Shown: positions 28,943 through 37,262 of the stretch, one piece after another | How positions within the stretch are numbered: the first letter of the stretch is position 1 | Layout of the letters: each line of letters opens with the position of its first letter | From: Arthrobacter sp. H16F315 | GTDB lineage: Bacteria; Actinomycetota; Actinomycetes; Actinomycetales; Micrococcaceae | Assembly: GCF_024124825.1 (NCBI RefSeq) | Contig: NZ_JAMXSS010000004.1 | Coordinates: forward strand, 62,001 to 126,000 | DNA: 64,000 nucleotides | Reading direction: 5' to 3' | Made by a program: the position numbers and the translations under genes | The notes under the pieces: generated by a model | What the model was told of the DNA's origin: nothing | Database searches by the model: none | What the model saw: only the letters and a program-made list of their open reading frames with translations

Positions 28943-29196
28943 TCCTGGCGCCTGAGCGCCGTGCGCCGTGTGGTGAACTCCTGCTCGTCGATTTCCCCGC
29001 GGGCGAAGCGCTCAGTGAGAATACGTTCGGCGTCGTGATGCGGCGGCCGCTGCGCGGCCGGTCCCTCACCCGGATGGGGACGCCGGACCAGGAGCACAAC
29101 AACGGTGACCACCCCGCCCCAGAAAATCAGCATCAACACGGCCATGGCCACCCATGCGCCGATACCCCAGCCATTCCCGTCCCAGCCATACATCAT
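28939..29196 (-). CDS. SHOCT-domain miniprotein
   Basis: 85 residues. Start ATG 29196 follows GGAGGAGG; the open frame further upstream is ignored. A Gly/Trp/Met-rich N-terminus (MMYGWDGNGWG), one membrane helix, a His-containing linker, then SHOCT motif ERFARGEIDEQEF. It is translationally coupled to the cupredoxin gene. SHOCT domains are short C-terminal helices of unclear role, often in oligomerisation. Confidence 0.82.
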   Translation of the reverse strand: MMYGWDGNGWGIGAWVAMAVLMLIFWGGVVTVVVLLVRRPHPGEGPAAQRPPHHDAERILTERFARGEIDEQEFTTRRTALRRQD

Positions 29197-29252
29197 GATC
29201 GAACCTCCTCCTGTGAAACTACGTTGGGCCCGCTTCCCGGAACAGTGCCCAA

Positions 29253-29268
29253 AGCCCCGGCGGGTATA
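29253..29268 (-). promoter_or_regulatory. Degenerate CsoR-like site
   Basis: On the minus strand TATACCCGCCGGGGCT has one good ATACCC half and a decayed other half. It is 57 bases upstream of the SHOCT-cupredoxin pair; function doubtful. Confidence 0.3.
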
Positions 29269-29390
29269 TACAGTCTGCATCGGGGGCCGACGGCGGCCAG
29301 CCATGCTCCGATGCGCGCGAGGACACAAAAGTCAGGCAGCGGCGCCCGTTTCGCGTCCAGTGGGCCTCCGGACCGGAGGCCGGCCGGGTC

Positions 29391-29801
29391 TCAGGTGGTT
29401 TGGAGCTCTTTCAATGCGGCCCGGAGCCGGTCATCGGCTTCGCCGGCGACCAGGGCGACGGCAGGGGCGTCACTGAGCTGGACCATCGTCTGCGGGTCGA
29501 TCGTCTGGATGACGGTCGCGTCGGCGTCGCTGCCGCGCCGGATGACGACGTTGCAGGGAAGGAGCAGCCCCATGTCCGGTTCCGCGGTGAGAGCGCGCTG
29601 GGCCAGGGCGGGATTGCAGACGCCCAGGATGAGGTAGTCGCCCAGGGCCTGTCCGCTCTCCACCCCGAGCTTGGCCTCAAAGGTCGAGCGGACATCGATC
29701 TCGGAGAGGACCCCGAAGCCCTGGCCCTGGAGCGCCTCCCTTGTCCGGCGCACCGCTTCCTCGTACGGCAGGGCGACGGTGATGGTGTGTGCGTAGCTCA
29801 T
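29391..29801 (-). CDS. DUF302-family protein
   Basis: 136 residues, same motifs as the copy at 24.2 kb (HTITVALPYEEAV, GFGVLSEIDV, ALGDYLILGVCNP, LLPCNVVI). It starts 54 bases after the multicopper oxidase stop and is probably in the same copper-controlled operon (SHOCT, oxidase, DUF302). Confidence 0.88.
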   Translation of the reverse strand: MSYAHTITVALPYEEAVRRTREALQGQGFGVLSEIDVRSTFEAKLGVESGQALGDYLILGVCNPALAQRALTAEPDMGLLLPCNVVIRRGSDADATVIQTIDPQTMVQLSDAPAVALVAGEADDRLRAALKELQTT

Positions 29802-29855
29802 GGTTAGGCTCCTTCATTGGGTTTGGCTGTGAGTCAATGACGCCGCATCGCCGTG

Positions 29856-31319
29856 TTACCGGGATTCGATGAGGCCCATCATGCCGCTGTCCTCGTGGTC
29901 GAGGATATGGCAGTGGTAGACGGTCTTGCCGGCGAAATCATCGAACGCGATCCGGACGCGCACGCTGCTGCGGGCCGGGACGTTGACCACATCCTGCCAC
30001 TCGGGGTCGGATACGGGCCGGCCGGCCTGTTCCATGATCTGCATGGGCCATACGTGCAGGTGGAAAGGGTGGTCCATGGGGCTGGTGTTAGTCAGCGTCC
30101 ACTCCTCGAGGGCCCCGGCCGGGACGGTGGTGTCAATTCGGCCCGGGTCGAACGGTTTGCCGTTAAAGGTGAACCTCATTCCCGACCCCATGCCCATGCC
30201 CATGCCCATGGCGAAGGTCAGTTCCCGCCGTGCCGTGACCGCAGCGGACCGCAGGTCCCGGGGTGCCGGCTGGGCCGGGAGCGGCTCCGCGGACGGGGCC
30301 GGTTCGCCGCTGACCGAGTAAGTGGCCAGGACGGTGCCGTTGGGGTCGGCCTGGGCCTGTTGGCCTCCGGTGCTGGCGCCCATCATGGATCCTGCGCTTC
30401 CCCTGTCCACCGGGAGGGTGCGCAGCACGGCCGTGCCGGTGGCCGCGGTGACGAGGAGGTCTGCCCGGTTGCCTGGAGCCAGCAGCACCTCCTCAACGTC
30501 CCGGGGGTTCTGATAGCGGCCGGAGTCGAGTCCAAGCAGCTGCAGGCGCTGGCCGTCCAGGCGCAGTTTCAGGTACCGGGCGGTGCAGGCGTTGATGATC
30601 CTCCACCGTTCGCGCTCTGCCGGTTTGGCCGCCAGTTGCGGGTTTAGCTGGCCGTTGACCAGAACCAGGCTGCCTTCCCGGCCCATCATTTTCTCCATCG
30701 CCGACACGGCAGCGACGCTTCCGTCGCTGTTCAGCGAGATGTCCGAGATGACCATGACCCGGTCCCGTGAGACCGGTACAGGGTGCGTATCCTCAACGAT
30801 GATGGCACCGTACAGTCCGCCGAAGACCTGGTCGGCGACCATGCCATGGTGGTGGGGGTGGTACCAGTACACCCCGGGCGGGTGGTCCTCGGGGAGGCGG
30901 TATTCGTACTCGAAGGACGTCCCGGGGTCAACGGAGAGGAGCACATTGTCGCTGTTGCCCTGCGGGGAGACGTGCAGGCCGTGGACGTGCACGTTGGTCG
31001 GATCCCGAAGGCCGTTCTCCAACGTCACGTTCACCCGGTCACCAGGCCTCAGGAACATCGTCGGGCCGGGCACCGACCCGTTGTAGGTCAACACGGTGGC
31101 GTTCGTGCCGGCAATCCTTGCCTGACCCTGCGCCGCTCTCAGGCGCATCTGGAGCGTCCCGTTGCTGCTGCGGAGGACCTCGGGTTCACTGAGGTCCTGT
31201 CCGACGGACGGCTGGCCCCCGGTTCCGGAGCCCCACAACAGGCCTGCCGCGCCCGTCAGCGCGGCTGCGGTTCCGGCACCCCCCAGAATGAGGGCAGTGC
31301 GTCGGCGGACAGGGCGCAT
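29856..31319 (-). CDS. CueO-like multicopper oxidase
   Basis: 487 residues, ATG overlapping the upstream SHOCT stop (TGATG). Twin-arginine-like start (RRRTALILGG). Copper motifs: HVHGLH, YWYHPHHHG, HPFHLHVW and HCHILDHEDSGMM with the type 1 Cys and Met. A Met-rich stretch (MGMGMGMGSGM, ~365-375) sits before the last domain, as in copper-tolerance oxidases. Expected to oxidise Cu(I) to Cu(II) extracytoplasmically. It is a different subfamily from the 12.9-kb enzyme. Confidence 0.92.
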   Translation of the reverse strand: MRPVRRRTALILGGAGTAAALTGAAGLLWGSGTGGQPSVGQDLSEPEVLRSSNGTLQMRLRAAQGQARIAGTNATVLTYNGSVPGPTMFLRPGDRVNVTLENGLRDPTNVHVHGLHVSPQGNSDNVLLSVDPGTSFEYEYRLPEDHPPGVYWYHPHHHGMVADQVFGGLYGAIIVEDTHPVPVSRDRVMVISDISLNSDGSVAAVSAMEKMMGREGSLVLVNGQLNPQLAAKPAERERWRIINACTARYLKLRLDGQRLQLLGLDSGRYQNPRDVEEVLLAPGNRADLLVTAATGTAVLRTLPVDRGSAGSMMGASTGGQQAQADPNGTVLATYSVSGEPAPSAEPLPAQPAPRDLRSAAVTARRELTFAMGMGMGMGSGMRFTFNGKPFDPGRIDTTVPAGALEEWTLTNTSPMDHPFHLHVWPMQIMEQAGRPVSDPEWQDVVNVPARSSVRVRIAFDDFAGKTVYHCHILDHEDSGMMGLIESR

Positions 31320-31591
31320 CAGTTGTCGCCCTTGAGGGTCCTGAGCCGCTCGTGGTACTCCTCCGCGGTCAGCTCGCCCCTGGCAAAGCGTTCATCCAGG
31401 ATCTCCCGGGGTGTGCCTCCACTGCCCGCAAGCCCGGCGCCCCCGCCGTCAGGAGAGCCTGCGGGTCCGCCGCGGCGCCTTGCGACCGAGAAGAACCATA
31501 TCCCGAGACCGGCAAGCAGCAGGACCCCGACAATCAGCAGCAGCCAGAACATCCAGGTCCAGCCCATGCCTGATCCATATCCACCCATCAT
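31319..31591 (-). CDS. SHOCT-domain miniprotein
   Basis: 90 residues. Gly/Met/Trp-rich start (MMGGYGSGMGWTWM), one membrane helix, Gly-rich linker, SHOCT motif LDERFARGELTAEEYHERL. First gene of the oxidase operon and the one nearest the CsoR-like operator. The Met-rich external end could touch copper (inference). Confidence 0.82.
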   Translation of the reverse strand: MMGGYGSGMGWTWMFWLLLIVGVLLLAGLGIWFFSVARRRGGPAGSPDGGGAGLAGSGGTPREILDERFARGELTAEEYHERLRTLKGDN

Positions 31592-31661
31592 TACCCGTCT
31601 CCTTATCCCGTAAAACCGGTACTGACCGGCCTGCGGTGATCACTTTCGAGACTACACCATA

Positions 31662-31677
31662 ATACCCATAGGGGTAT
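31662..31677 (-). promoter_or_regulatory. CsoR-like operator of the SHOCT-oxidase-DUF302 operon
   Basis: ATACCCATAGGGGTAT, about 70 bases upstream of the SHOCT start. On the minus strand it is followed by TATTATGGTGTAGTCT. The operator at 34.46 kb is followed by a similar TATGTTGGCGTAGTCT, so the two promoters share ancestry. Confidence 0.78.
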
Positions 31678-31928
31678 ATGGGGGGCCGGGCGTTTGATGT
31701 GCCCGCGGCTTCAAGCCGTGAATTCGGTCCTCGACCATCAGCAGGGCTGCGCCCGATCACGATACAACCGACGCCCGGCCGGAGGATGCCCGTTGGTCCC
31801 CGGCGCCCCTGCCGGGGACGGCATGGCATGGTCCGCATGCCGAACCCGGCGTGCAGCGCGGCGGCCACCGCCGACGCCGGGGTGGAATGCCACCGCGGCC
31901 GCGCGTCCGGCGGCGTTAGGGTGGGTGC

Positions 31929-32402
31929 ATGGGTGTCGAATCAGCGGTAATAAAGCGAATGTCGAGAATGCGTCCTCAGGATCCGGCCAGCGTGCCCCAG
32001 GAGGTGGAGGGCGAACCGGATCTGGTAGCGGTGGACACGACTTGGGGAGAGCTGCAGCCACTGCAGTGCGCGCCCGGGGTGGTCACCCTGGGCGAACTCG
32101 AACTCCTGGAGCAGATCAGCGGCGGCGCTGTCCTGATCGACAGCCGCGTGCCTGACTCCAGGTCCGGGGTTACGATTCCAGGCGCAGTGAACATCCCGCA
32201 CGACCGGATTATTAGATTCAGGGATCAGCTCGAGGTTTCGAGGCTGAGCATTTTCTTCTGTAACGGCCCGCAATGCCCGCAGTCACCGTCGGCCATCCGG
32301 GCGCTGCTGGAAACCGGGTATCCGGCATCCGCACTGGCCTACTACCGGGGAGGACTGCACGACTGGGTTACCCTAGCCATGCCCACGGAACAGATCACCT
32401 GA
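31929..32402 (+). CDS. Rhodanese-like domain protein
   Basis: 157 residues, ATG 31929 (internal ATGs could also serve). A ~50-residue lead is followed by a rhodanese fold: LIDSRVPDSR, TIPGAVNIPHDR, and the active loop FFCNGPQCPQS with the catalytic Cys. Rhodaneses move sulfur between thiols; here it could repair or supply thiols under copper stress. It is divergent from the SHOCT-oxidase operon and shares its intergenic region. Confidence 0.82.
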   Translation: MGVESAVIKRMSRMRPQDPASVPQEVEGEPDLVAVDTTWGELQPLQCAPGVVTLGELELLEQISGGAVLIDSRVPDSRSGVTIPGAVNIPHDRIIRFRDQLEVSRLSIFFCNGPQCPQSPSAIRALLETGYPASALAYYRGGLHDWVTLAMPTEQIT

Positions 32403-32736
32403 CCGCCGGGCTCGTTCAGGCACGGGCGTCAACGGCGAAGCCGCCCGGGCCATGCCCCACCCGCTGCGCTCCATTCGGGTCGCCGACCAACAGCCCGCCG
32501 GCCTGACCCTGTTCTGCGGCGTCAATGACGCCCTGGCCAAACGGGGCCACCGCAATCGAACCGGACCCGCGGGCTGCTCACGCGGCCCGGGAGCGTGTCT
32601 TTGGCCCGTGCCTGGACCATCGGGCAGTGCTTGATCCACCGCGGACCTGGCAGACCCCCGAAGCGCCGGGCCAAAGCGGGCCGGTCGGGGGAACTGATGA
32701 CGTTGACGGACCGAAAATGAACACCGATGTGACGGA
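32403..32736. other. Non-coding stretch
   Basis: About 330 bases between a rhodanese gene and the convergent end of the chimeric gene. Nothing recognisable and no clear hairpin terminator. Confidence 0.45.
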
Positions 32737-34398
32737 TCAGAAGCTGCCGCTGCCGCCGGAATCATCGTCCCGGCCGGCGCCGCTATCAGCGTCGCCGCCG
32801 CGGCCACCGTGCAGGATCGAATCGATCAGAATCCCGCCCAGCACGGCTCCGCCGAGGCCCCCGCCGCACCCTCGGCTCCCGAACATGCCGCCGCCGTAGC
32901 CGCGGTTGTCCAGGCCGCCGAAGCCCTGCACATCGGACCGGGCGAGCTCTGCCGCCCGGGATGCCAGAGCCCCGGCCTGCTGCGCGTAGGTCAGGGAAGA
33001 TCCGGGGTTCGTCTGCTGGAGGGAGAGCGCGGAGTCCAGAACGCGTTGCGCTTCGGCCAGGCGTGTCCTGGCCCCGGGTCCCACACCGCCGCGCCGGGCG
33101 GCAATGTAGTCCGAGGCGACCGAGATCCGGGCCTGTGCATGCATGATGGCCTGCTGGAGAGCCTCCCCGGCGCGCCGCGCCTGATCCTGCTGGTTCCGCA
33201 CCCCGGAGAGGGCCCGATCCAGTCCCTGGCGCGCCGCTTCCATGCGCTGCAACGCGGCGATCGGGTCGATACTTCCTGACTGGAGCTGCTGTTGCACCTG
33301 GTTCAGGACCGCCTCGGCGCCTGCGGTGGGGCCCGCGAGGTCGGTATGCTGCCCAGCCGCCATGGTGGCCTTGGCCTGGGCGAGGTCCTGGGCGGCGTTC
33401 TCCACCGCGCGGTCGAGATTCGTCCGGGCGGAGTCAAGGTCGTGCGAGACCTTGCCGATGGCGTCAACCAGCACGTTGGTCTGATGGAGGCTTTCTTCGC
33501 CAGCACGGACAGCGACGGCCGCGGCGCCCGGGTCGGCCTCCGTGAGCTTCTGCTGTGCAGCCTGCGCGGCGGTGTCCAGAAATTTCAGCCGCTCCCGGGC
33601 CTGGGCGATGTTGTCCGAGACCGGAGCCACCGCCGCATCGGAGTACCTTACGCGCAGCTCGGCCATGCCGTGCTCCGCATCCGCTATCTTGGCCGCCGCC
33701 TCGGCGCGTCCGGCCCGGAGCAGTTCGAGTGCCTGCGGTGCGTTCTTTTCGAGTTCACGCAGGGAATCGAAGGAGACTTTCTGTTCGGCCAGAGCCTGGC
33801 TGGCCGACTCGCAGCGACTGATGATCTCGGTATACGATGCCCGCTGTTGCTCCTCGGTGGCCGGGATCGCATCTTCCAGCTGCTGCTGGAGTTTGAAGGA
33901 CTCGCTCAGGTCCGACCTGGCATCGGCGAGGGCCTTCACAAAGGGCGCAACGGAAACGTCCCCGAACTGGGCCTGCGCGAATCCTGCTTCCTGCTCGCTG
34001 GAGCGCACGGCGTCGTCGGCTGCTATCAGCAACGACACGGCCCGTTGCTTCAGCTCCGGAAGGCTCAACGCCACGGGCTGATCGCTCCGCCCGCCGTCGC
34101 GTGGATATACCCCCGGTTCTTCCGGCTCGGTCCCCGCGCCGGTAAGCACCGCCAACCGGTCCCGGTATTCCTGCGTGCCCAGCTCACCGCCGGCGTATCG
34201 CTGATCGAGGATCCAACGTGCGTTGCTCCTGCCCGCGGCGTCACGGTTCCGCCCCGGCGCTGATCCCCTTCCTCGCCGGCGGGCGCTGCCGGACAATCCC
34301 CGGGCCACGAGAGCCGCCACTAGAACGACGCCCGCGACCGGGAGAAACCAGAACAACCAGGACACATCTATACCGGACCCGTACCCACCACCCATCAT
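32737..34398 (-). CDS. Chimera: SHOCT miniprotein fused to a TPM-protein-like coiled-coil tail
   Basis: 553 residues. Residues ~1-90 are a normal SHOCT miniprotein (MMGGGYGSG, membrane helix, LDQRYAGGELGTQEYRDRL). Residues ~110-480 form a long Ala/Gln/Glu coiled coil (KQRAVSLLIAADDAVRSSE onward). Residues ~485-553 are Gly/Ser-rich (GYGGGMFGS, GGGLGG) and end GGSGSF, the layout of the C-terminal half of actinobacterial TPM-domain proteins. The TPM domain and signal peptide are missing. The fusion places a housekeeping-type tail under a CsoR-like operator. It looks like an in-frame recombination product but may be functional. Confidence 0.75.
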   Translation of the reverse strand: MMGGGYGSGIDVSWLFWFLPVAGVVLVAALVARGLSGSARRRGRGSAPGRNRDAAGRSNARWILDQRYAGGELGTQEYRDRLAVLTGAGTEPEEPGVYPRDGGRSDQPVALSLPELKQRAVSLLIAADDAVRSSEQEAGFAQAQFGDVSVAPFVKALADARSDLSESFKLQQQLEDAIPATEEQQRASYTEIISRCESASQALAEQKVSFDSLRELEKNAPQALELLRAGRAEAAAKIADAEHGMAELRVRYSDAAVAPVSDNIAQARERLKFLDTAAQAAQQKLTEADPGAAAVAVRAGEESLHQTNVLVDAIGKVSHDLDSARTNLDRAVENAAQDLAQAKATMAAGQHTDLAGPTAGAEAVLNQVQQQLQSGSIDPIAALQRMEAARQGLDRALSGVRNQQDQARRAGEALQQAIMHAQARISVASDYIAARRGGVGPGARTRLAEAQRVLDSALSLQQTNPGSSLTYAQQAGALASRAAELARSDVQGFGGLDNRGYGGGMFGSRGCGGGLGGAVLGGILIDSILHGGRGGDADSGAGRDDDSGGSGSF

Positions 34399-34456
34399 GG
34401 GGTGCCTCCTTCAACCGGCCCTACTCCGCAGCCGTCTGCTTCCAGACTACGCCAAC

Positions 34457-34472
34457 ATACCCCCGGGGGTGT
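34457..34472 (-). promoter_or_regulatory. CsoR-like operator of the SHOCT chimera
   Basis: ATACCCCCGGGGGTGT, 58 bases upstream of the chimera start, with the downstream context shared with the 31.66-kb operator. Confidence 0.7.
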
Positions 34473-35047
34473 GTTGCGGACCCTGCCCCCGGGCGGCGCC
34501 CTGATCGGATCCGCGTGCATATATGACTGCTGCGCCCGGCCATGCCGCCGCTTCCGAGGAGGATACCCGGCGCGGTGTCCCGGCCAGGGACGAGCGCAAT
34601 AATTAGGGCATCCCCACATCCAGAGCACGCTCAAAGACATTGGTGGTCCCGCAGCAGCCATGGGCCCGGAACTGGCGCGGCCCGCGTCCTGCCGGGTGCA
34701 CCAACAACGGGTTGGGCCGACCCTGCCAGGGTCCGGGGGACGACGCAGAGGTCCGCGGGCCTACGGCACCAGAGCTACTCAGGGGTATGCGGGGTGGCGG
34801 GGATGGGGCGGACCACCAGCGCCGGGCAACGGGCGTGCCGCGCTGCGCAGGGCTGCGGAGATTCCGGCGCTGTCGGCCGGTCCCGCGGAATGGACCAGGA
34901 GACCGCGTGCAGCTCCCGCGTCCGGGGCATTGTCTGAAGATCCGGTGTTCGGCATGAGAGCTCCTTATCGACGGCAGGGCTTTGGCCCGGCCGAAACTTG
35001 CATCAGTTATTCCCTTGCATGCTATGTGAAAGGCGGGAAAGCCCCCT
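34473..35047. other. Decayed stretch with possible universal-stress-protein relic
   Basis: About 575 bases. On the minus strand, 34775-34846 reads RHARCPALVVRPIPATPHT, the typical end of a universal stress protein, followed by TAG. A start with good ribosome-binding site (ATG 34955) opens in another frame. No intact gene is present. Confidence 0.35.
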
Positions 35048-35566
35048 GTGAATAAAACGAACCGCATGACTTTGACAGCGGCGCTGTCCCAATGGCCGGC
35101 GCGCCGGTGGTTTGCTGCGGCAGCCGCCTCGGCCCTGACATATCTGGTGGTGGCTGTGCCGACCGATCTTATCGACACACCCTTTTTCAGCCGTGAAATC
35201 CCTCCCACGTGGTGGTCCTTCCCCGCGCTGGGTATCACAGCGGTCCTTTCCGGGCTGCTGGTGGCCACGTATGTGGCGCGCGCCACGGTCGAGGAGCATC
35301 AGGGGGTGGGCGCCGGAGGCCCGTCACGGTTCGGCGCTGCGGGTGCTGTTGTCTCGTTTTTCGCGGTGGGGTGCCCCGTCTGCAACAAGCTGGCGCTGCT
35401 GGCATTGGGCACCTCGGGCGCCCTGCAGTACTTCGCACCAATTCAACCGTTCCTCGCTGTCTCCTCCGTCATCATGCTGGGTTGGGCCTTCCTCAGGCGG
35501 GCGGTTTCCGAGGACCGGTGCCCGATGCCGTTGGCCCGGTCCGTTCACGCCGCATCCGAGGGCTGA
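35048..35566 (+). CDS. Membrane protein with intramembrane CPVCNK motif
   Basis: 172 residues, GTG start after AAAGGCGGG. About four to five helices. The fourth contains FFAVGCPVCNKLALLALG, a CxxC in the membrane followed by Lys, then LQYFAPIQPFL. Found in Arthrobacter relatives; function unknown. A redox or metal-conducting role is suggested only by the CPVC and the surrounding genes. Confidence 0.7.
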   Translation: MNKTNRMTLTAALSQWPARRWFAAAAASALTYLVVAVPTDLIDTPFFSREIPPTWWSFPALGITAVLSGLLVATYVARATVEEHQGVGAGGPSRFGAAGAVVSFFAVGCPVCNKLALLALGTSGALQYFAPIQPFLAVSSVIMLGWAFLRRAVSEDRCPMPLARSVHAASEG

Positions 35567-35679
35567 TGCCGGCCGACGCCGGCGGCGCAGCATGTGTCGG
35601 TACTGGCTGCTTGCCGCATGGTTCTGTGGGCAAACTCTTCCAGATGCTGTTGATAGCGGGAGGCTGGTGGGGGTCCGGC

Positions 35680-36106
35680 ATCACCTGAGCATGGAGGCTG
35701 GCGGGAGGAGAACGGTGCGGTGGAGTACTGCGGCGCTGCCGCGCCCATCAGGCGTCCCCACTGGCCGCCGGCAATATCGGCCCCGTCAACGGCGGCATCG
35801 TACTTGCCGTTGACGGTGACGTTCTGGTTGACCCAGCGCGGGCCGATGCCCTGGTAGCTTCCGAATCATGAGGCCGTGGATATGCCCGAGGTGGCACCGA
35901 CGGTCCAGGTCATGGTGTTTCCATCGGTGGTACCGGTTTTGGCGAAGATGTCATAGCTCTTATTGGCCGGGATGTTGTAGCCGGAGCCGCGGGTCAGCAC
36001 GTTCTTCAGGGCGTAGGTGACCCCGGCGGCGACATCGGGGTCGATGGTTTGCCGGCAGTCCGCGCCGGGCACGGGATAGTTCCGGCCATGCGGGCCGGTG
36101 ACCGAA
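35680..36106 (-). pseudogene. C-terminal relic of a penicillin-binding protein
   Basis: The minus strand reads CRQTIDPDVAAGVTYALK, SYDIFAKTGTTDG (KTG motif) and MTWTVGATSG, then a TGA where the family has Trp, then FGSYQGIGPRWVN and DIAGGQWGRLM in the same frame. It is the transpeptidase end without the rest of the gene and with a nonsense codon. Confidence 0.75.
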
Positions 36107-37024
36107 TCAGTGGCGGATGCTTTCCTGGTCGCGGTGGGCGGCTGGTTCGATCTGGAAGGTGGAGTGCTCGACGCTGACGTCGAAGTCTTCGGCCACGCAT
36201 TTTTGCAGGTCCGCCAGGAGGGCGGCGGCGTGGCCGTCGGTCATGCAGGTGTCTTCGACGGTGACGTGGGCGGAGAGGACGGCTGTGCCCGAGGCGACCA
36301 GGGACGCGTGCAGGTCATGGACGTCGATGACGTGCGGCACGGCAAGGATATGCTCGCGGACCTCGGCCATGTCCAGGCCCTGCGGGGCGTTTTCCATCAG
36401 CACGTTCACGGTGTCCCGGAGCAGCTTCAGCGTGCGGGGAATGATCAGGACGCCAATCAGTAAGGACACGACGGCGTCGGCCTGGACCCAGCCGGTGACG
36501 GCGATGATGATGGCGGCCGCGATGACAGCCACGGACCCGAGGGCATCATTGAGCACCTCCAGGAAAGCGGCCTTCATGTTGAAGTTATGATTCCGTCCCG
36601 AGGCCAGAACAATCAGCCCCACGGCGTTGCCGGCCAGGCCGATGATGCCGAACCACAGCATCGTTGACCCGCCGACTTCAGGAGGCTCGATCAGGCGGCG
36701 GATGCCCTCCACGATGACAAAACCGCCGACACCCAGCAGCAGGGCAGCCTGCCCCGCGGCGGCGATGATCTCGGCGCGCTTGTACCCCCAGGTCCGTTTG
36801 GCAGTGGCCGGCTTCAGGGCCAGCGAGGCGGCGATCAGGGCGATCAGCAGCCCGGTCGAGTCGGTGAACATGTGGCCGGCGTCGGCCAGGAGCGCCAGGC
36901 TCCCGGTGAGGACCGAGCCGATGATCTCCGCGATCATCACCGTGAACGTGATGGCAAAGACGAGGATCAGTTTGCGCCTGTTGCCCGCTACGGCCGCGCC
37001 GTGGTCGTGATCGTGACCGCTCAT
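36107..37024 (-). CDS. CDF-family zinc/cadmium/cobalt exporter (CzcD/ZitB-like)
   Basis: 305 residues. His-rich start (HDHDHG), six helices with metal-site motifs ALLADAGHMFTDS and EVLNDALGS (HxxxD-type and NDxxx), and a cytoplasmic CDF domain with HDLHASLVASG and VSVEHSTFQIE. It exchanges metal for protons. It is very close at protein and DNA level to the frameshifted copy at 51.8-52.8 kb; here no regulator is adjacent. Confidence 0.93.
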   Translation of the reverse strand: MSGHDHDHGAAVAGNRRKLILVFAITFTVMIAEIIGSVLTGSLALLADAGHMFTDSTGLLIALIAASLALKPATAKRTWGYKRAEIIAAAGQAALLLGVGGFVIVEGIRRLIEPPEVGGSTMLWFGIIGLAGNAVGLIVLASGRNHNFNMKAAFLEVLNDALGSVAVIAAAIIIAVTGWVQADAVVSLLIGVLIIPRTLKLLRDTVNVLMENAPQGLDMAEVREHILAVPHVIDVHDLHASLVASGTAVLSAHVTVEDTCMTDGHAAALLADLQKCVAEDFDVSVEHSTFQIEPAAHRDQESIRH

Positions 37025-37059
37025 GCGTGTGTCTCCAGGGTGTGTGGTTTGGTGGGATG

Positions 37060-37225
37060 ACGAGCGGGCAACCGCATGGCCCTACGGTGAGCTGCCGGGG
37101 GTGCTCCTGCTCGTGGGCAGCCTGGCCCGGCGCAAGCGCGACGAGGCGCGAGGGTGCGCGGGCTCCGTCCGGTCCGCAGCCGTCGCCGGCATCCCGGAAT
37201 TGGCCGCGTATAACGGGGCATGTTC
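37060..37225 (+). pseudogene. C-terminal relic of a CtaG-family protein
   Basis: WPYGELPGVLLLVGSL, RRKRDEARG and IPELAAYN align with the end of the CtaG protein at 55.95 kb (WSYGELPGVLMLVFIM, RWQRDEAKG, TPELDAYN). Everything upstream is missing. Confidence 0.7.
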
Positions 37226-37262
37226 GGGCCGTCGGACGCTCTACACCGGCCTGCGCTTCTCT

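Noticed and set aside
34775..34955. Possible universal stress protein gene
   Set aside because: Only about 20 C-terminal residues fit and the start with a ribosome-binding site is in another frame; noted as debris only.
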